Shown: one piece after another, positions 30,659-41,696 of the stretch | Position numbering within the stretch: the first letter of the stretch is position 1 | Layout of the letters: every line of letters begins with the position of its first letter | Assembly (NCBI RefSeq): GCF_012489685.1 | Contig: NC_080042.1 | Span: forward strand, 53,000,066 to 53,064,065 | DNA length: 64,000 nucleotides | Direction: 5' to 3' | Source: Lotus japonicus | Lineage: Eukaryota; Streptophyta; Magnoliopsida; Fabales; Fabaceae | Notes under the pieces: model-generated | Databases searched by the model: none | The model's input: the letters and a program-made list of their open reading frames with translations, nothing else | What the model was told of the DNA's origin: nothing | Position numbers and translations under genes: made by a program

Positions 30659-31759
30659 ACGTCAAGAAACCTTCAAGCTCATCAAGTGCTAAAACTGTCA
30701 AAAGCTTAGGGGTGTGTCTTCTTTGAAAACCAAGGTAGTCAGGATCGGGATCCTACGTAGGATCGAGAGGGAGAGAAAAGATCGAAGATCGGAGGATCGG
30801 GATCGGATCGTAAGATCCTACAAGAAACGCTAATACGTATTTGATAAAATACACATATACAAAAAGTCACATATAGAACAAAAATGATTCATGATTAACC
30901 ATAAGAAACACAAGTTCTTATGTTTATTAAAATATGAGTAAAGACATAATGATATATCCATAAGTTTTTTTTTTTTAAGTTCAAATTATATAGATAAAAT
31001 GGTCATAAATCAGGACAAAGATACCACCAGAAACAGAAGTAATAAACAAAGACTTAGGAGGAGACCTCCAACCAAAAACTAGCTACCCCGCCCCTCCACT
31101 GACCTACCAGTAGAGAAAAACAGGACCTGTAACAAGAGGCACATAGGCCAAATAACAACAAAAAAGAAGAAAGAAAACCATTGGAAAGAAAAGCACGTTG
31201 GCAATGACCCAAGTTTGACAACACCAGTGAACTTACGTGAGATCACAAATGCTAAGAAGAGGCAGCGGCGCCGGCGACCAGGGGCGTGAACGCGCGGTGA
31301 AGGTGAGTAGGTGATGGTGACTCAAGTCTTCATTCTTCACTTCTTCAGCCGTTTCACTGTTAGGACTAGGGTTTGGAATGGGTGGGTAAATGGGTATTGA
31401 CTATTGGGTAAATTAGTGGGTCAAACCAGAAAAAATAAAAAAAAAAAAAACTCAACTAAACTCTGATCCATTAAAAGTAGGATCAGATCGAGATCCGAAG
31501 ATCCTACCTCAAAGATCCCGATCCTAATGCGATCCACTAGATTTACGATCCTGGTCACGATCCAGATCAAAATTGCCATTGCAGATCGTAGGATCTTACG
31601 ATCCAGATCCCGATCCTGACTACCTTGCTGAAAACTCATGACAATGTTGAAGAAGCCGAACATGAAATATCCAACAATGACAATTTACCAGACAAAATTT
31701 TGCACGTCATTGAACCTACCTCAGAAAATTTATCTGAAAGTGACTTACTAAAAAGCTAG
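30659..31759 (+). pseudogene. Degenerate exon of an unknown gene, split by a hAT element
   Basis: The left part (30659-30730) reads a Lys/Ser-rich segment ending near SAKTVKSLG. The right part (31631-31759) reads KTHDNVEEAEHEISNNDN and on to a TAG at 31757-31759, acidic and Ser/Asn-rich. The two fit as one exon interrupted by the insertion, with a small frameshift close to the junction. No domain recognised and no start visible. I infer a former host exon only from its codon-like character and continuity. Confidence 0.35.
30731..31627. mobile_element. 897-bp hAT-type non-autonomous element with GATC-rich ends
   Basis: 22-bp perfect inverted termini CAAGGTAGTCAGGATCGGGATC; flanks TTGAAAAC (30723-30730) and CTGAAAAC (31628-31635) form an 8-bp duplication with one mismatch. 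Both ends carry many GGATC/GATCC motifs, likely transposase-binding repeats. No transposase frame; the interior is AT-rich. Confidence 0.85.
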
Positions 31760-32056
31760 AAAAATATCTTTTTGCAGTAGGAAGAGAATGAATGCTCACT
31801 TGATCTTTATCCTTAAGCAATGACAAAAAAATCAGAAACTTTTTACAAGGCATGATACAACTAAGTGACCTTAAATATTTTCAGCACTTCTATTAATTAG
31901 CATTAAGTAATTAGTTAGTTTTATTTACCCGTAAGAATGTCAAAATACGTCATGTCAAATTTCTGCTTCAATCTAATGTTATGATGTAGCAAAAACAAAT
32001 GCTCACATACACAACTTTTGATGATTATCTATGAATCTCACTTTCATTGGTGCAGC

Positions 32057-32252
32057 TTATAACAAATGACCAGTTTAGCAGTGTTTATCACCAGGTTTTA
32101 TCAAGGCATAAAGGCCCTAGAATTTCCATAGCGAGCTTCTTTGTAAGCATATCATCACAGGGTACATCGACAATTATGGGTCCAATAAAGGAATTGTTAT
32201 CAGAAGAAAACCCACCAATCTACAGGGACGCTACTATAAAAGAGGTCTCCTG
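32057..32252 (+). pseudogene. Relic last exon of a 2-oxoglutarate/Fe(II) dioxygenase (ACC-oxidase-homologue type)
   Basis: Preceded by an intron-like 3' end (TCATTGGTGCAG). It reads LITNDQFSSVYHQVLS, then GPRISIASFF and GPIKELLSEENPP, matching the C-terminal blocks of the plant ACC-oxidase-homologue (E8/DMR6-like) family, in which the region after the second iron histidine carries H.VL....GPRIS. The frame stops early at TGA 32250-32252, where the family continues about 20 residues. No upstream exons were found. A dead fragment. Confidence 0.7.
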
Positions 32253-32725
32253 ATTCTATTGGAGTGGGCTTACTAGTGAATTTTAAATAGGCAGCAACAA
32301 GTAATATCATGTTACTTATCAAACAATCCAGAAAAACTATGAAAAGATGATTCAACGTAGTTATTATGTAGCTTACTAAACAAGTAAACAACATACCTTA
32401 GCCAATTTAAACGTTTATTTTAACTCCAAATACAAAAAATGAGATAGTTTAACGTAATAACTAGTACGCCACAACATCAAACCTAAATGAGAATTTTAAG
32501 CTTAGAGCTTAACAAAACAACCAACTTTCATAGAAAAGTCCAAATGCTATGCTGAAACTTTATGTGTATAGTTTGAAAATAAAGTAGTTTGAGAGTGAAG
32601 TTATTGCATGTAAAATAAGCGCTCGGAATCACTCAACCAAGATTGAAGAGTTTGCAAACAGGACATACCCGAGTCTCTCACTTTCACATTCAAGAAAATT
32701 AAGATTCCTTGCAGCTACCCGTGCT
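32253..32725. other. AT-rich spacer between two dioxygenase relics
   Basis: No coding region or repeat recognised. The first 50 bp may hold the frameshifted C-terminus of the plus-strand relic. Confidence 0.5.
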
Positions 32726-32925
32726 TTACGACCTGAAGTGTTCTAGTGCTGAAGTACCATTTAGCCCTTCACATAGATACTGATGTTTCCTTATAAACTG
32801 GAGGACTCTATTGCATCAGCAACTCCTTCATACGTCTATATAGTCTTGAATTATCAGGTGGTAGATGTTTCCTGAAAAAGCGATCTACTGAAACTCGTGG
32901 ACAAATGTTTTGGGCAGAACACTGT
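32726..32925 (-). pseudogene. Second dioxygenase relic exon, opposite strand
   Basis: The minus strand reads QNICPRVSVDRFFRKHLPP, then a GPIKELL-like block (RRMKELLMQ) with an in-frame TAG, then SPPVYKETS, and in a shifted frame GLNGTSALEHFR near the end. These are the same C-terminal blocks as in the 32057-32252 relic, with at least two stops and one frameshift. It is clearly a different copy, because residues differ at most positions. Suggests a former cluster of such genes. Confidence 0.65.
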
Positions 32926-33712
32926 GGTTAGAGAAACTTATTGTTTGTGATTAGTTGTATAAATGTCGACACTTTAAGTTACATAGAAAATTGCAAGAGC
33001 TGGAACAGCCCAGCAGGTGTTTATAAGCATCCCATTATACATATGAAGGGAATATAAGACACATATCCTGATAGCACAGCTGCTGAAAATTCAAAACGAT
33101 AAATGTGTAAGAAATAGAGTCATATACTTAACGTTAATGAAAACTTTGATACGGGATATAATTTTATGGATATAATGACTTAGAACCTCACCCCCAAACA
33201 ACATTTACCATTGAATCATGTGATCTAAATAAACATAATCGTTATCCATAACTTCGCCACAACTAATAACCATAAAGGAGCTGGTATAGCAGTATAGGGT
33301 CTACACCTGATGATGACAGCACTTTGCTCATCAGCATATAGTCTACCGTCTAAACTGTTATATAACGCAATATATTTCTTGTTTACTCTTTGGGTTTCAT
33401 TTCTATAAAATAACTACAAGAAATATACAGAAAAGAAGAAAATAAAAATTCAAGCTCTATTATCTAATTTAGGGTAAACAGAATCAACTATAAAAGATAA
33501 AGCTTTCCAAATAATCATGTCTGCGTCAGTTTTTTTTTTTCATCTGAAGCACTAACAAGGACTGCTGACTGGAAAAAACTATTAGAGTAGATGAAGCAGA
33601 TTAATAATACATTGAGTGAAAAAAAAAAGGATTGTTATATCTCAGTGCTATAAAGCTCCCACAATGCCGAGGTCTAGAGAATGATGAGACCCAATGTGAA
33701 TCTATTGTAAGG
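32926..33712. other. AT-rich intergenic, nothing recognised
   Basis: No ORF above background, no structured repeat. Confidence 0.5.
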
Positions 33713-33721
33713 AGCCTCCAT

Positions 33722-33981
33722 GGGATTTGGGATTTGGGTTTAACACCCCACCCATGAGGCTTCCCACCCCACTTTTATTGAAAACGAAATTTAAATTTCC
33801 GTTTTTAAAACGAAATTTAATTTTTAGTATACAATGTATGGTTGAAAATGTGCCACATATGCTAAAATACAAAACGGTTTTTTAAGTTCCGTTTTATTTG
33901 TATTAAAAACGGAAATTTAAATCCCATTTTCAATAAAGTGGGGTGGGGAGCCTCATGGGTGGGGTGTTAAACCCAAATCCC
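33722..33981. mobile_element. 260-bp MITE, family A copy 1 (Mutator-like)
   Basis: Almost entirely an inverted repeat, GGGATTTGGGTTTAACACCC against its complement at the right end, flanked by the 9-bp duplication AGCCTCCAT (33713-33721, 33982-33990). A 9-bp duplication is the Mutator signature. Confidence 0.88.
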
Positions 33982-33990
33982 AGCCTCCAT

Positions 33991-34321
33991 ACGTTGCATT
34001 GCATCTGCAAATAGTTGATTCAAGGACTTAAACACGTGGCCTTGTAGTCACACCGCAGAAACTCCAACCATTGCCAAAAATATACCCCTTCAAAAAGGAT
34101 AGTATGTGAAGGCTCTAAAAAATAAATCAGTTTGTTATTGTTATAATATCAAAATGAACCTAACACCACATGACTTAAAATCAGACTAAGGTGCTAGTGA
34201 GCCCAATGTGAAGTCGATGATCATTTTGCATGTATCTATAAAATGAAATAAAATAAAATAGATTGGATGACTGTTATAAAAAAAAAAGTGTAACTAGAAA
34301 GTATTTTACCTAGTTTTACTC
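33991..34321. other. Intergenic 3' of the PPR pseudogene
   Basis: AT-rich, no features recognised; probably the 3' flank of the former gene. Confidence 0.45.
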
Positions 34322-35680
34322 TTACAGTAGGCCTCTAGCAACCTTTTCACGAAGAAGTTTTTCTGCCTTGTCATTCTCGCCTTTTTTAAAGAATGACTGA
34401 ATAATTGTTTCAAAAGTTATAGCATTAGGAATGCAGCCGTCATCTTCCATTTTCAACAGTAATTCCAGCGATTAATCAAACAAGCCTTCTTTACAAAGCC
34501 CATTGATCATAATAGTATACGTCTGGACAGTTAGATGATAGCCTTTACTCAAAAGATCCTTGAAAACCTCTTGTGCATTCTTAAGTCTTCCTTCTTCACA
34601 TAGTCCATTCAGAAGTATTGTGTATGTGCGCACATTCGGCTGAATACCATGATCTTTAATTTTCTTGACAAGTGCAATGGCTTTGTCAACATTATTGTTT
34701 TTGCATAAAGCATCCAATAAAGAATTATAAGTGATTGCATCGGGAGGTAGACCTCTATGACGCATCTGATCAACAAGCTCCCAAGCATGAGAGATTTTCC
34801 CTGATTTGCATAAACCATCAATAAGAGAATTGTAGGTTACTGCATTAGGACTAATATTTTTGCAATCCATTTCTGCAAGGAGGTTCAAGGCTTCATCCAC
34901 CATTTTAATCTTACACAAACCATTAATCATAATAGAGTAGCTCTGAACATTAGGAGTCGCTCCCCTCCGAGCCATAGCATTGAATACATCTTGGGCTTTA
35001 TTCACTTCATTAACTAGGCAATACCCATCCATCAAGGAACACCTTGTTTCATCATCACAGCTAACATTAGGAGATATTCTCTTTGCAAGCATTTCAGAAT
35101 ATAAATTGCAAGCATGACTTACAAGTTTATCTTTACACAGGCTATCAATGATTGTGTTGTACATTACCACATCAGGCCTCACCATTCGCCCTTCAATCCG
35201 CCTAAGCAACTCCAGAGCAGCTCTCGTTTCCCCCATTGATCAAGGTCTCGTAAGTGACATGATCCAACCGAAACCCCTGAGCTACCACGTCATCATGAAA
35301 TTTCAGAGCTCTCTGAACCTTGCCGTGAAGACAGAGACCTTTGATGAGAGTAGTGAAGGTGATGGTATTTGGGTGAAAACCTCTCTTGAGAATGTTGGCC
35401 AATACAGAAAATGCGGAAGTGGTTTGACCTAGGTAGCAGTGGCATTTGATGAGGATATTGAGAGTGACAAGGCTTGGCGTAATTCCAGTGATTTCCATTT
35501 GGCGAGAAAGGGATATAGCGGTGGTGTAATGTTTCATCTTAACGAGGGAAGATAAAACCTTACCGAATTCGACAATGGAAGGGGTAGAACGCATTCAGAG
35601 CAAGCGATTGAAGTGTGAGACGACATCATCAGAATTGTGAAAGGAAGAATGAAAGCGAGAGTGAGAGTGAGAGTGAGAAA
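34322..35680 (-). pseudogene. P-class PPR gene (Rf-like), decayed
   Basis: Tandem 35-residue pentatricopeptide repeats with the usual VTYNSLIDGLCKSGKI pattern. Family members bind organellar RNA, and Rf-like ones act in mitochondria. Lesions seen: TGA at 35595-35597 directly before the ATG at 35594, in a frame that continues upstream; a frameshift near 35225 at LING, probably a short deletion between direct repeats; loss of about three repeats near 35080-35060, where a PNVS segment runs into CSLMDGYC; TAA at 34472-34474 followed by 49 more in-frame residues to TAA 34322-34324. The repeats that remain read normally. Any residual product would be a truncated repeat array without a transit peptide. 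Confidence 0.9.
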
Positions 35681-35827
35681 GTAAGAGAAAGCTCCTAAAC
35701 CTTAAAAATGGCCAAATTGAAGGAATGGGGCGGTGCATTTTCTCAGTTTTGAACAAAAGTTCTCTCGCTATGAGATACGAATATGGTTATTCTTCATTTT
35801 TTTTTTGATAAATTGGAGGGCCAAAGG

Positions 35828-36081
35828 TGGGAGTTGGGTTTGCCACCCCATCTATTGGGTTTGGCACCTCACTTTATTCAATACGGGATTTAAAGTTCCG
35901 TATTCAATACGGAACTTAGAAAATCGTACTGTATTTAAGCATATGTGGCATATGTTCAACCATTCATTGCATACTAAAATAAATACGGAATTTTAAATTA
36001 TGTATTGATATGGAACTTTAAATCCCATAATGAATAAAGTGAGGTGCCAAACTCAATAGGTGGGGTGCCAAACCTAATTTT
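35828..36081. mobile_element. 254-bp MITE, family A copy 2
   Basis: Same size and plan as the MITE at 33722: inverted GGGTTTGCCACCCC-type arms around an AATACGG-rich centre. Flanks GGCCAAAGG (35819-35827) and CGCCAAAGG (36082-36090) are a 9-bp duplication with one mismatch. Confidence 0.82.
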
Positions 36082-36133
36082 CGCCAAAGGCCGGTTATTC
36101 TTTATTTCTTCTCCATCATTTTCTCACTCAATA

Positions 36134-39100
36134 TCTATATACTTTATAAAAGAGAATCCTTATCCAAAAAAATTTAACAAATGACATTCCCAGAATGATT
36201 TTCCTCCCACCCCTCTCTCTGGTTGACAAGTGTCACAGCCAGAGAGACTTTCACACATTAATTATACAAATCAATTTTCCTCTAGTTTTGATTCTTTGTC
36301 ACCTATTAAATGACATCTCCCAAATAGAATTCATGCACAGCCCACCAAAAGCCCACAACCATGAAACAATTAAAAGGGTCATATTTGCAAAAGAAACACA
36401 AAAATCATTCAGACTAGGAATTAGTCAATCCAACCACAACGTTACCTGAGTTTTCGCAAACAGATATCTGATTTTTAAATGCTTGACTTTTTTCAATCAT
36501 AATTCCACGTTTTACTGAGAAGTATTGCGTGCGTTACCAATGCTTGACTATTTTAAATTTAATCGAATATTTTATGGAATTGGCTTGTGCCTTTGCAAAA
36601 TATATGATGGAATTAATTTTCAAAAAAGTCTCATTCTTTCCAACCTCTTAAACGTGGAATTTATTACTGATCAATCATAGGGAAAAAATCAGATAGTGAA
36701 CCGTCTATAATTGAAAAGAATGAGATGGTGAAAAAATTACTTTCGTATCAGATAGTGAATGGAATCTATGTACTATAGAAAAGAACATCATTGTGAGACC
36801 CACTTAGAACACTTGGCATTCCATGACTTACTCTCACCCAACCCCCCTCATTAGATGTCAAGTGTCAACCTCTCCTCTATTCAGACCACCTCATTGCAAA
36901 CCCATTTTTCTTGGACTTTTGTTTTGAGGTCCATCATTGATAACTTATTTAATGATCATTATAAATTTCATTAATAGCTGTTTTTTTTTAATTCAATTTC
37001 AATCCTTACTTGATATTTATTTACAACATATATTACTCCATTAAATAAAAATATTGAAATAAACATTAATTATGGACGAAAATTTGGTGCCACCATTCTC
37101 ACCATTATTAAAGAATTTCGAAATATGAATCAATCAATGGAAGCAATAATTTTTTACAGTTTCATTCTATAACTGTAGCAATATAGAATGATGATTAATA
37201 TCAGATCACATGATTCTCTCCATTAGATGAGCAGTAAATTAAGAAGGATTTATATCATTGACTTGCTCTCTCATAATATGTGAGCATTCATCACTCTTGA
37301 TTGCTTTTCGTGATATATGCAAAAACATTACACTCCTTTTATGTATATTTCAAATTCAAATACTGATTGCATTGACCACATTGATTGTATTTAACAATTG
37401 TAGAGATTTGTTGTAACATTATATAATGTATCTTCCATATCAATGAAAAGCACCAAAATATTCAAACTTTTTAGAACTTCTTGATCTTCTTTGCAGAAAT
37501 GAGAGCCATTGATAGGTATGCTTTCCTTCTCTCTTATTTTTCTCTCTATTTGTATTAAAAGCACAAATTTTGTTGTGCTTCCCTCGAATGATGATGATTT
37601 TTTTTTTTGTTGAAAGAAATTAATGACGTTGACCTGAATAAATTATTGATTTTTTTTGGTACATCGGAAAATGAATAAATTATTGATTCAATTATACTTT
37701 TACATTTATTTTACATGCATTTAAAATTGAATTGTTTTTTCCTAAATCATGTTTAAATTATTTCCCATTATATTCAAATCATCTTTAAATTTTAAAAACA
37801 CGTTTTTTTTAGAAAAAATGTAATCAATATTCAATCTATATATAAAAAAATTAATGGGGTTACGTTTACTTTTAAAAAAAATAAATTAAAAAATGTCATG
37901 ATCTCATGGATTCATGAGTAGATATTCAATTTTATTAAATTATTTTATTATTTTTAAAAATGTAAAAATAATATAGAGATTTGAGTTTGAAATTCAAAAT
38001 TTAAATTTAGTATTAAATATAATTAATTAAAGCAAACTTTCAGGCATAATTCAAAAAAAAAATCTTAAACAACAAACAAGTGATTAAGCCCCAAGTAATT
38101 ATGGACAACTGATTCTTTCTACTAATAACTAAAATGATATTTTTTCAATTATTCATATTAGACCTTATTCTTTAGAGTAAAACAACATTTTTCTCCTTAA
38201 CCGTATCAGTGACTTGAGAGAAGATACACAATGAATTCCAACATTGATGTTATCTCTAAAATCAGGGTTTCGAGAAAAGACAAGAAGGTTGTTGTTAGAG
38301 TACTAAGACTGTGGAGAGTACCGAACGCAAAGCAACTTGACCAATCACACTTCATTAACATTATCTAATGGATGCGAAGGTTTGTTTTAAAAAATTCATA
38401 ATTCGAGTGAATTTAAAAAAGCAAACACATTATTCGAGTTTATTTACCTTACTTGAGCAAACACAAAAAAAAAACTTCTACATTTAATAGGGTGACAAAA
38501 TTCAATGTACAGTATGGAGCATGCACGTTTCAAAATTCGAGTCGACCTTAAAAGAGGGGATGTGCTACGAAATTGTCATACTCAACGTTATTATCAATAA
38601 CTACAAGTATAAACCTTGCACTCTTCATGCAGGTTGTACTTCAAGTTGCAAACCGCAATGAAACCTATAGACAGTGGAAAAATTCTCTTTTACGGGTTCA
38701 CGTTTGCACCATATCCTTCTATATTGTGAAATCCTAAAGAGGATGAGAAATTGATCTGTATGTTTTAAACGTATTTGTATTTTTAATTAAATATAAAGAT
38801 CACAAATTTCAAAATTTTGATGCGGATGTCATTTGTATTGTTGTAGCCAAAGGAGAATTATCTGACTACAAAAAAGGAGATACTATAGTAAGTAAGTAAT
38901 ATATTGTTGTTGATTTGCATTCTCTAGAGTAAGTAATATAATTTAAAATATTTTTTTATTTTTCAAATTTAATAACTATCTATTTAATCTAGCGATTAAA
39001 TTCCAGCGAAAGTGAAACTTGCGGTGTACACTATGGGAAGATTTCGCTCAACAATTTTTATAGTATATTGCGGAAGGACACGATGGTCTAGTGGTTTCTT

Positions 39101-39922
39101 ATTCTGCAGTTTTGTAAAATGAAAATGTACAGAAGAACTATATTGTAATTACCAAAAATACTTATTTTTCATATGAAAACTAATATAAAAATGATTTTTC
39201 ATATTACTTAAGTATTTTTTAAAAAAATTAAGAGTAAATATAAAGTAATGGTATGATAAATTGAAAGTGAAAATATGATTTGAAAAACATAATTTTTTAT
39301 ATATATAAGCATAAAATTAAATAAAAACTAGAAGCAAACAAGAACCCAGCAACCAGCCGAGCATCACCACCGCAAGAAGAAAAATATTGAGGTCGGAAGG
39401 GAACCGTAGCCTCAACGCCCTTAACCCACTAAGCATAGTAGTTGGCCAACCCAAAAACCCACACCAACTTGTCACCACAAAAGCTTCAATCCACATGCTC
39501 AGCCGTCGCGAATACCCAGCACGGTCAAAAGCCGAAACCATACAGAAAACCCTAACAGAAACCCCAAAACCACCATACCCAAAACAACGACGAAGGAGCC
39601 AGGAGAACCCACACTTACATGGTAAAAAACTTCCACGGGGAAAAACATTTTGCATAAAAAAAATTAATGTAATTCAATAATTTTTGCTAACTCTTCATTC
39701 TCCTCCAAATGTCTATTTTCTCTTACCACTTTTGCTAATTCTCGAGAACAAATATTTAGGATTAAATATATATGAAGTTTTTGTTAAATTTTGCAAGTTT
39801 TGTGACACTCATTGTGATTTTGTTTGGTTGAATGCTCATTTTTTTCATATCTTAATTCATTAATATTTGTCTAAATAATGAGATCAATATTCGCCGTGCA
39901 ACGCACGGGGTAAAAACGCTAG
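36134..39922 (+). mobile_element. Helitron, non-autonomous, 3.8 kb
   Basis: The 5' end TCTATATACTTTATAAAAG follows a host A (36133). The 3' end has the hairpin CCGTGC-AAC-GCACGG (39894-39908), ten bases later CTAG (39919-39922), then a host T (39923). This is the A^T target and CTRR terminus of plant Helitrons. The interior is AT-rich with decayed replication-protein-A blocks and no Rep/helicase frame. Borders are inferred from termini only. Confidence 0.78.
38231..39170 (+). pseudogene. Decayed RPA70-like gene of the Helitron
   Basis: Three blocks in order match plant Helitron-borne RPA (DUF223-type OB folds). Near 38231-38330: KIRVSRKDKKVVVRVLRLW. Near 38537-38632: FESTLKEGMCYEIV followed by NNYKYKPCTLH. 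Near 39014-39120: LRCTLWEDFAQQFL, a stop, then YIAEGHDG. Each lies in a different frame and is separated by AT-rich intron-like sequence, with several stops. RPA genes accompany RepHel in autonomous plant Helitrons, so this copy derives from one. Non-functional. Confidence 0.7.
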
Positions 39923-40145
39923 TATCTCTTAATTTTGTTTGGTTGTTTTGTTGGTTTTTTATATTTCAGTTTTCACTCTTTTTTCACCTGACATTGTAGG
40001 CCTAGTTTCTTTACTATTTCAAAAAATTATTCACACTATTGCAACATTGCTTCAAATCTTGATCCTCCAAACATAGAAAATGTACCTGGATTTCACATGG
40101 TATCGATGTTAATTTTTACCCGCACATTGAATGATTGGAAGTCAT
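39923..40145. other. Host spacer between Helitron and LINE
   Basis: AT-rich, no gene. A stretch at 40091-40120 (GGATTTCACATGGTAT) resembles 59009-59040 on the far side of the LINE, a local imperfect duplication of the original sequence. Confidence 0.5.
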
Positions 40146-40387
40146 GTTAAGTCTTTAGCTTTTTTTTTTGGTCAAAGGAAGCTTGTTCAATAATAAAGGG
40201 CTGAAAACAAGCCCAAGCCAACAGGCAATACAAGAGGCCCAAGGCCAAAGCACCCACGTCTGAGGAGAAGACAGGGACAAAAGCATGAAAGCAACACAAG
40301 AAAGCAGCGGGAATCTACCCATGTGCTTTGGCAAAAGAAACAAGAAAGTAGTTGGGACTTTTACAATAAGTGACATAAAGAACACAC

Positions 40388-41636
40388 TGTAAGATCAAGG
40401 TTTGATCAGTGGTTGCATCTCTATATTTTGATGATTACAATTAAGGTTTGTGATGATGAACAATTGTGGTTCCCTAACGTTTGTCTTTTTAAGTTGTGAC
40501 AAACAGGTTCTGAATCTGACCCAAGCCTATTCGTTCAGAAGAAGAAGAACCAAGGGTTACTAAAAAGAGAGCTATTTAATCTATCATGTTCGTTCTGAAC
40601 AGTGGCAAATACTTCAGAAGCTCTGAAGATGGAAGCTCTCAAGAAGTTCTGAAGAACTCAAGTCAGAAGTTCTGAAGACCAGATGTTCCAGTGGAACGGT
40701 CCAGAAGCAGAAGACTCAAGTTCTGAAGACTTACAAGAAGTTGGTTCTGAAGACCCAAGCTATTCTAGCTCTGACGATCAGAAGTTCTGAGGAACTTATT
40801 CAGAAGCAGAAGTTGCACGGTCAGAGGAATCCAAGCTTCAATCTGACGATGATCAGAAGCTTCATCAACGTTCATCTGAAGCTCCTTCATCACAAGTCAA
40901 CTGGTGAAAGGACAGGTCGCTATCACAGTACAACGTCGTACAAGTCTCAGTCTGTCCGCCACCTATCTTGTACAGCCTAGCAGTCTGATATTACAGAATT
41001 GCCACTCCAACGGATAAAACCCTAGCAACGGCTACATCACAAGTCTCGGAGTTTATAAAGGCTGAAGAAAGAAGAAAGAGGCTAAGAAACCTTGCTGAAA
41101 ATATTCAACATATACGAACCATTCTCTTAACATTATTTCTTCACTGCTCTTAAACATCTGAGTTTACTATTCGCTTGTTAGAAGCACTCATTGTAAACCC
41201 GAAACCTTTTACATCATATTGTAAAGTTCATCAAGAGACCAAGGTTGGTCGGATCTTGAGAGGACTGAATCAAGGCTGATTCAGTATTTAGCTAGTCTTA
41301 AGAGGATCGGTAGATCAGCTTCTTAAGAGGATACTAGTGAAAAAATCAGTGTACTGTTAGTCACTTAGCAGGTTGCAAAGTGCAGTTGTAACACTCATTG
41401 ATTTTAGTGGATTACCTTCATCAGAAGAAGGAAGAAATCACCTTCACAGGTGGACTGGATTAGCTTGAGCTTTTATCTCAAGTGAACCAGGATAAAATAC
41501 TTGTGTGCTTTACTTCCTATCTTCAGCACTTAGTTTTTATCTTTGAGTTTTGAAAAAGGCCAAAAGTTTACCAGAGATACAAAAACTCTATTCAAACCCC
41601 CCCCCCCCCCCCTTTCTAGTGTTTTTCGCACCTTCA
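40388..41636 (+). repeat. 5' LTR of copia element 2
   Basis: TGTAAGATCAAGG to CACCTTCA. TATA box at about 41052-41060 (TTTATAAAGG). U3 is packed with TTCTGAAG/CTTCAGAAG motifs at 40610-40760. A run of 16 C lies about 24 bp before the end. Confidence 0.95.
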
Positions 41637-41638
41637 AT

Positions 41639-41653
41639 TGGCATCAGAGCTCC
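41639..41653 (+). promoter_or_regulatory. Primer-binding site, initiator-Met type
   Basis: TGGCATCAGAGCTCC begins two bases after the LTR; one base differs from the usual TGGTATCAGAGC. Confidence 0.85.
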
Positions 41654-41696
41654 GGTTCTGATTTTAACACCTAACAGTGTTCAGTGATCCAGAACC

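Noticed and set aside
39317..39655. 112-residue minus-strand ORF in the Helitron
   Set aside because: No family resemblance, no promoter, overlaps AT-rich filler; probably fortuitous.
40610..40770. Heat-shock elements in the SIRE LTR
   Set aside because: GAA and TTC triplets are spaced by one base, not two, so canonical elements are not formed.
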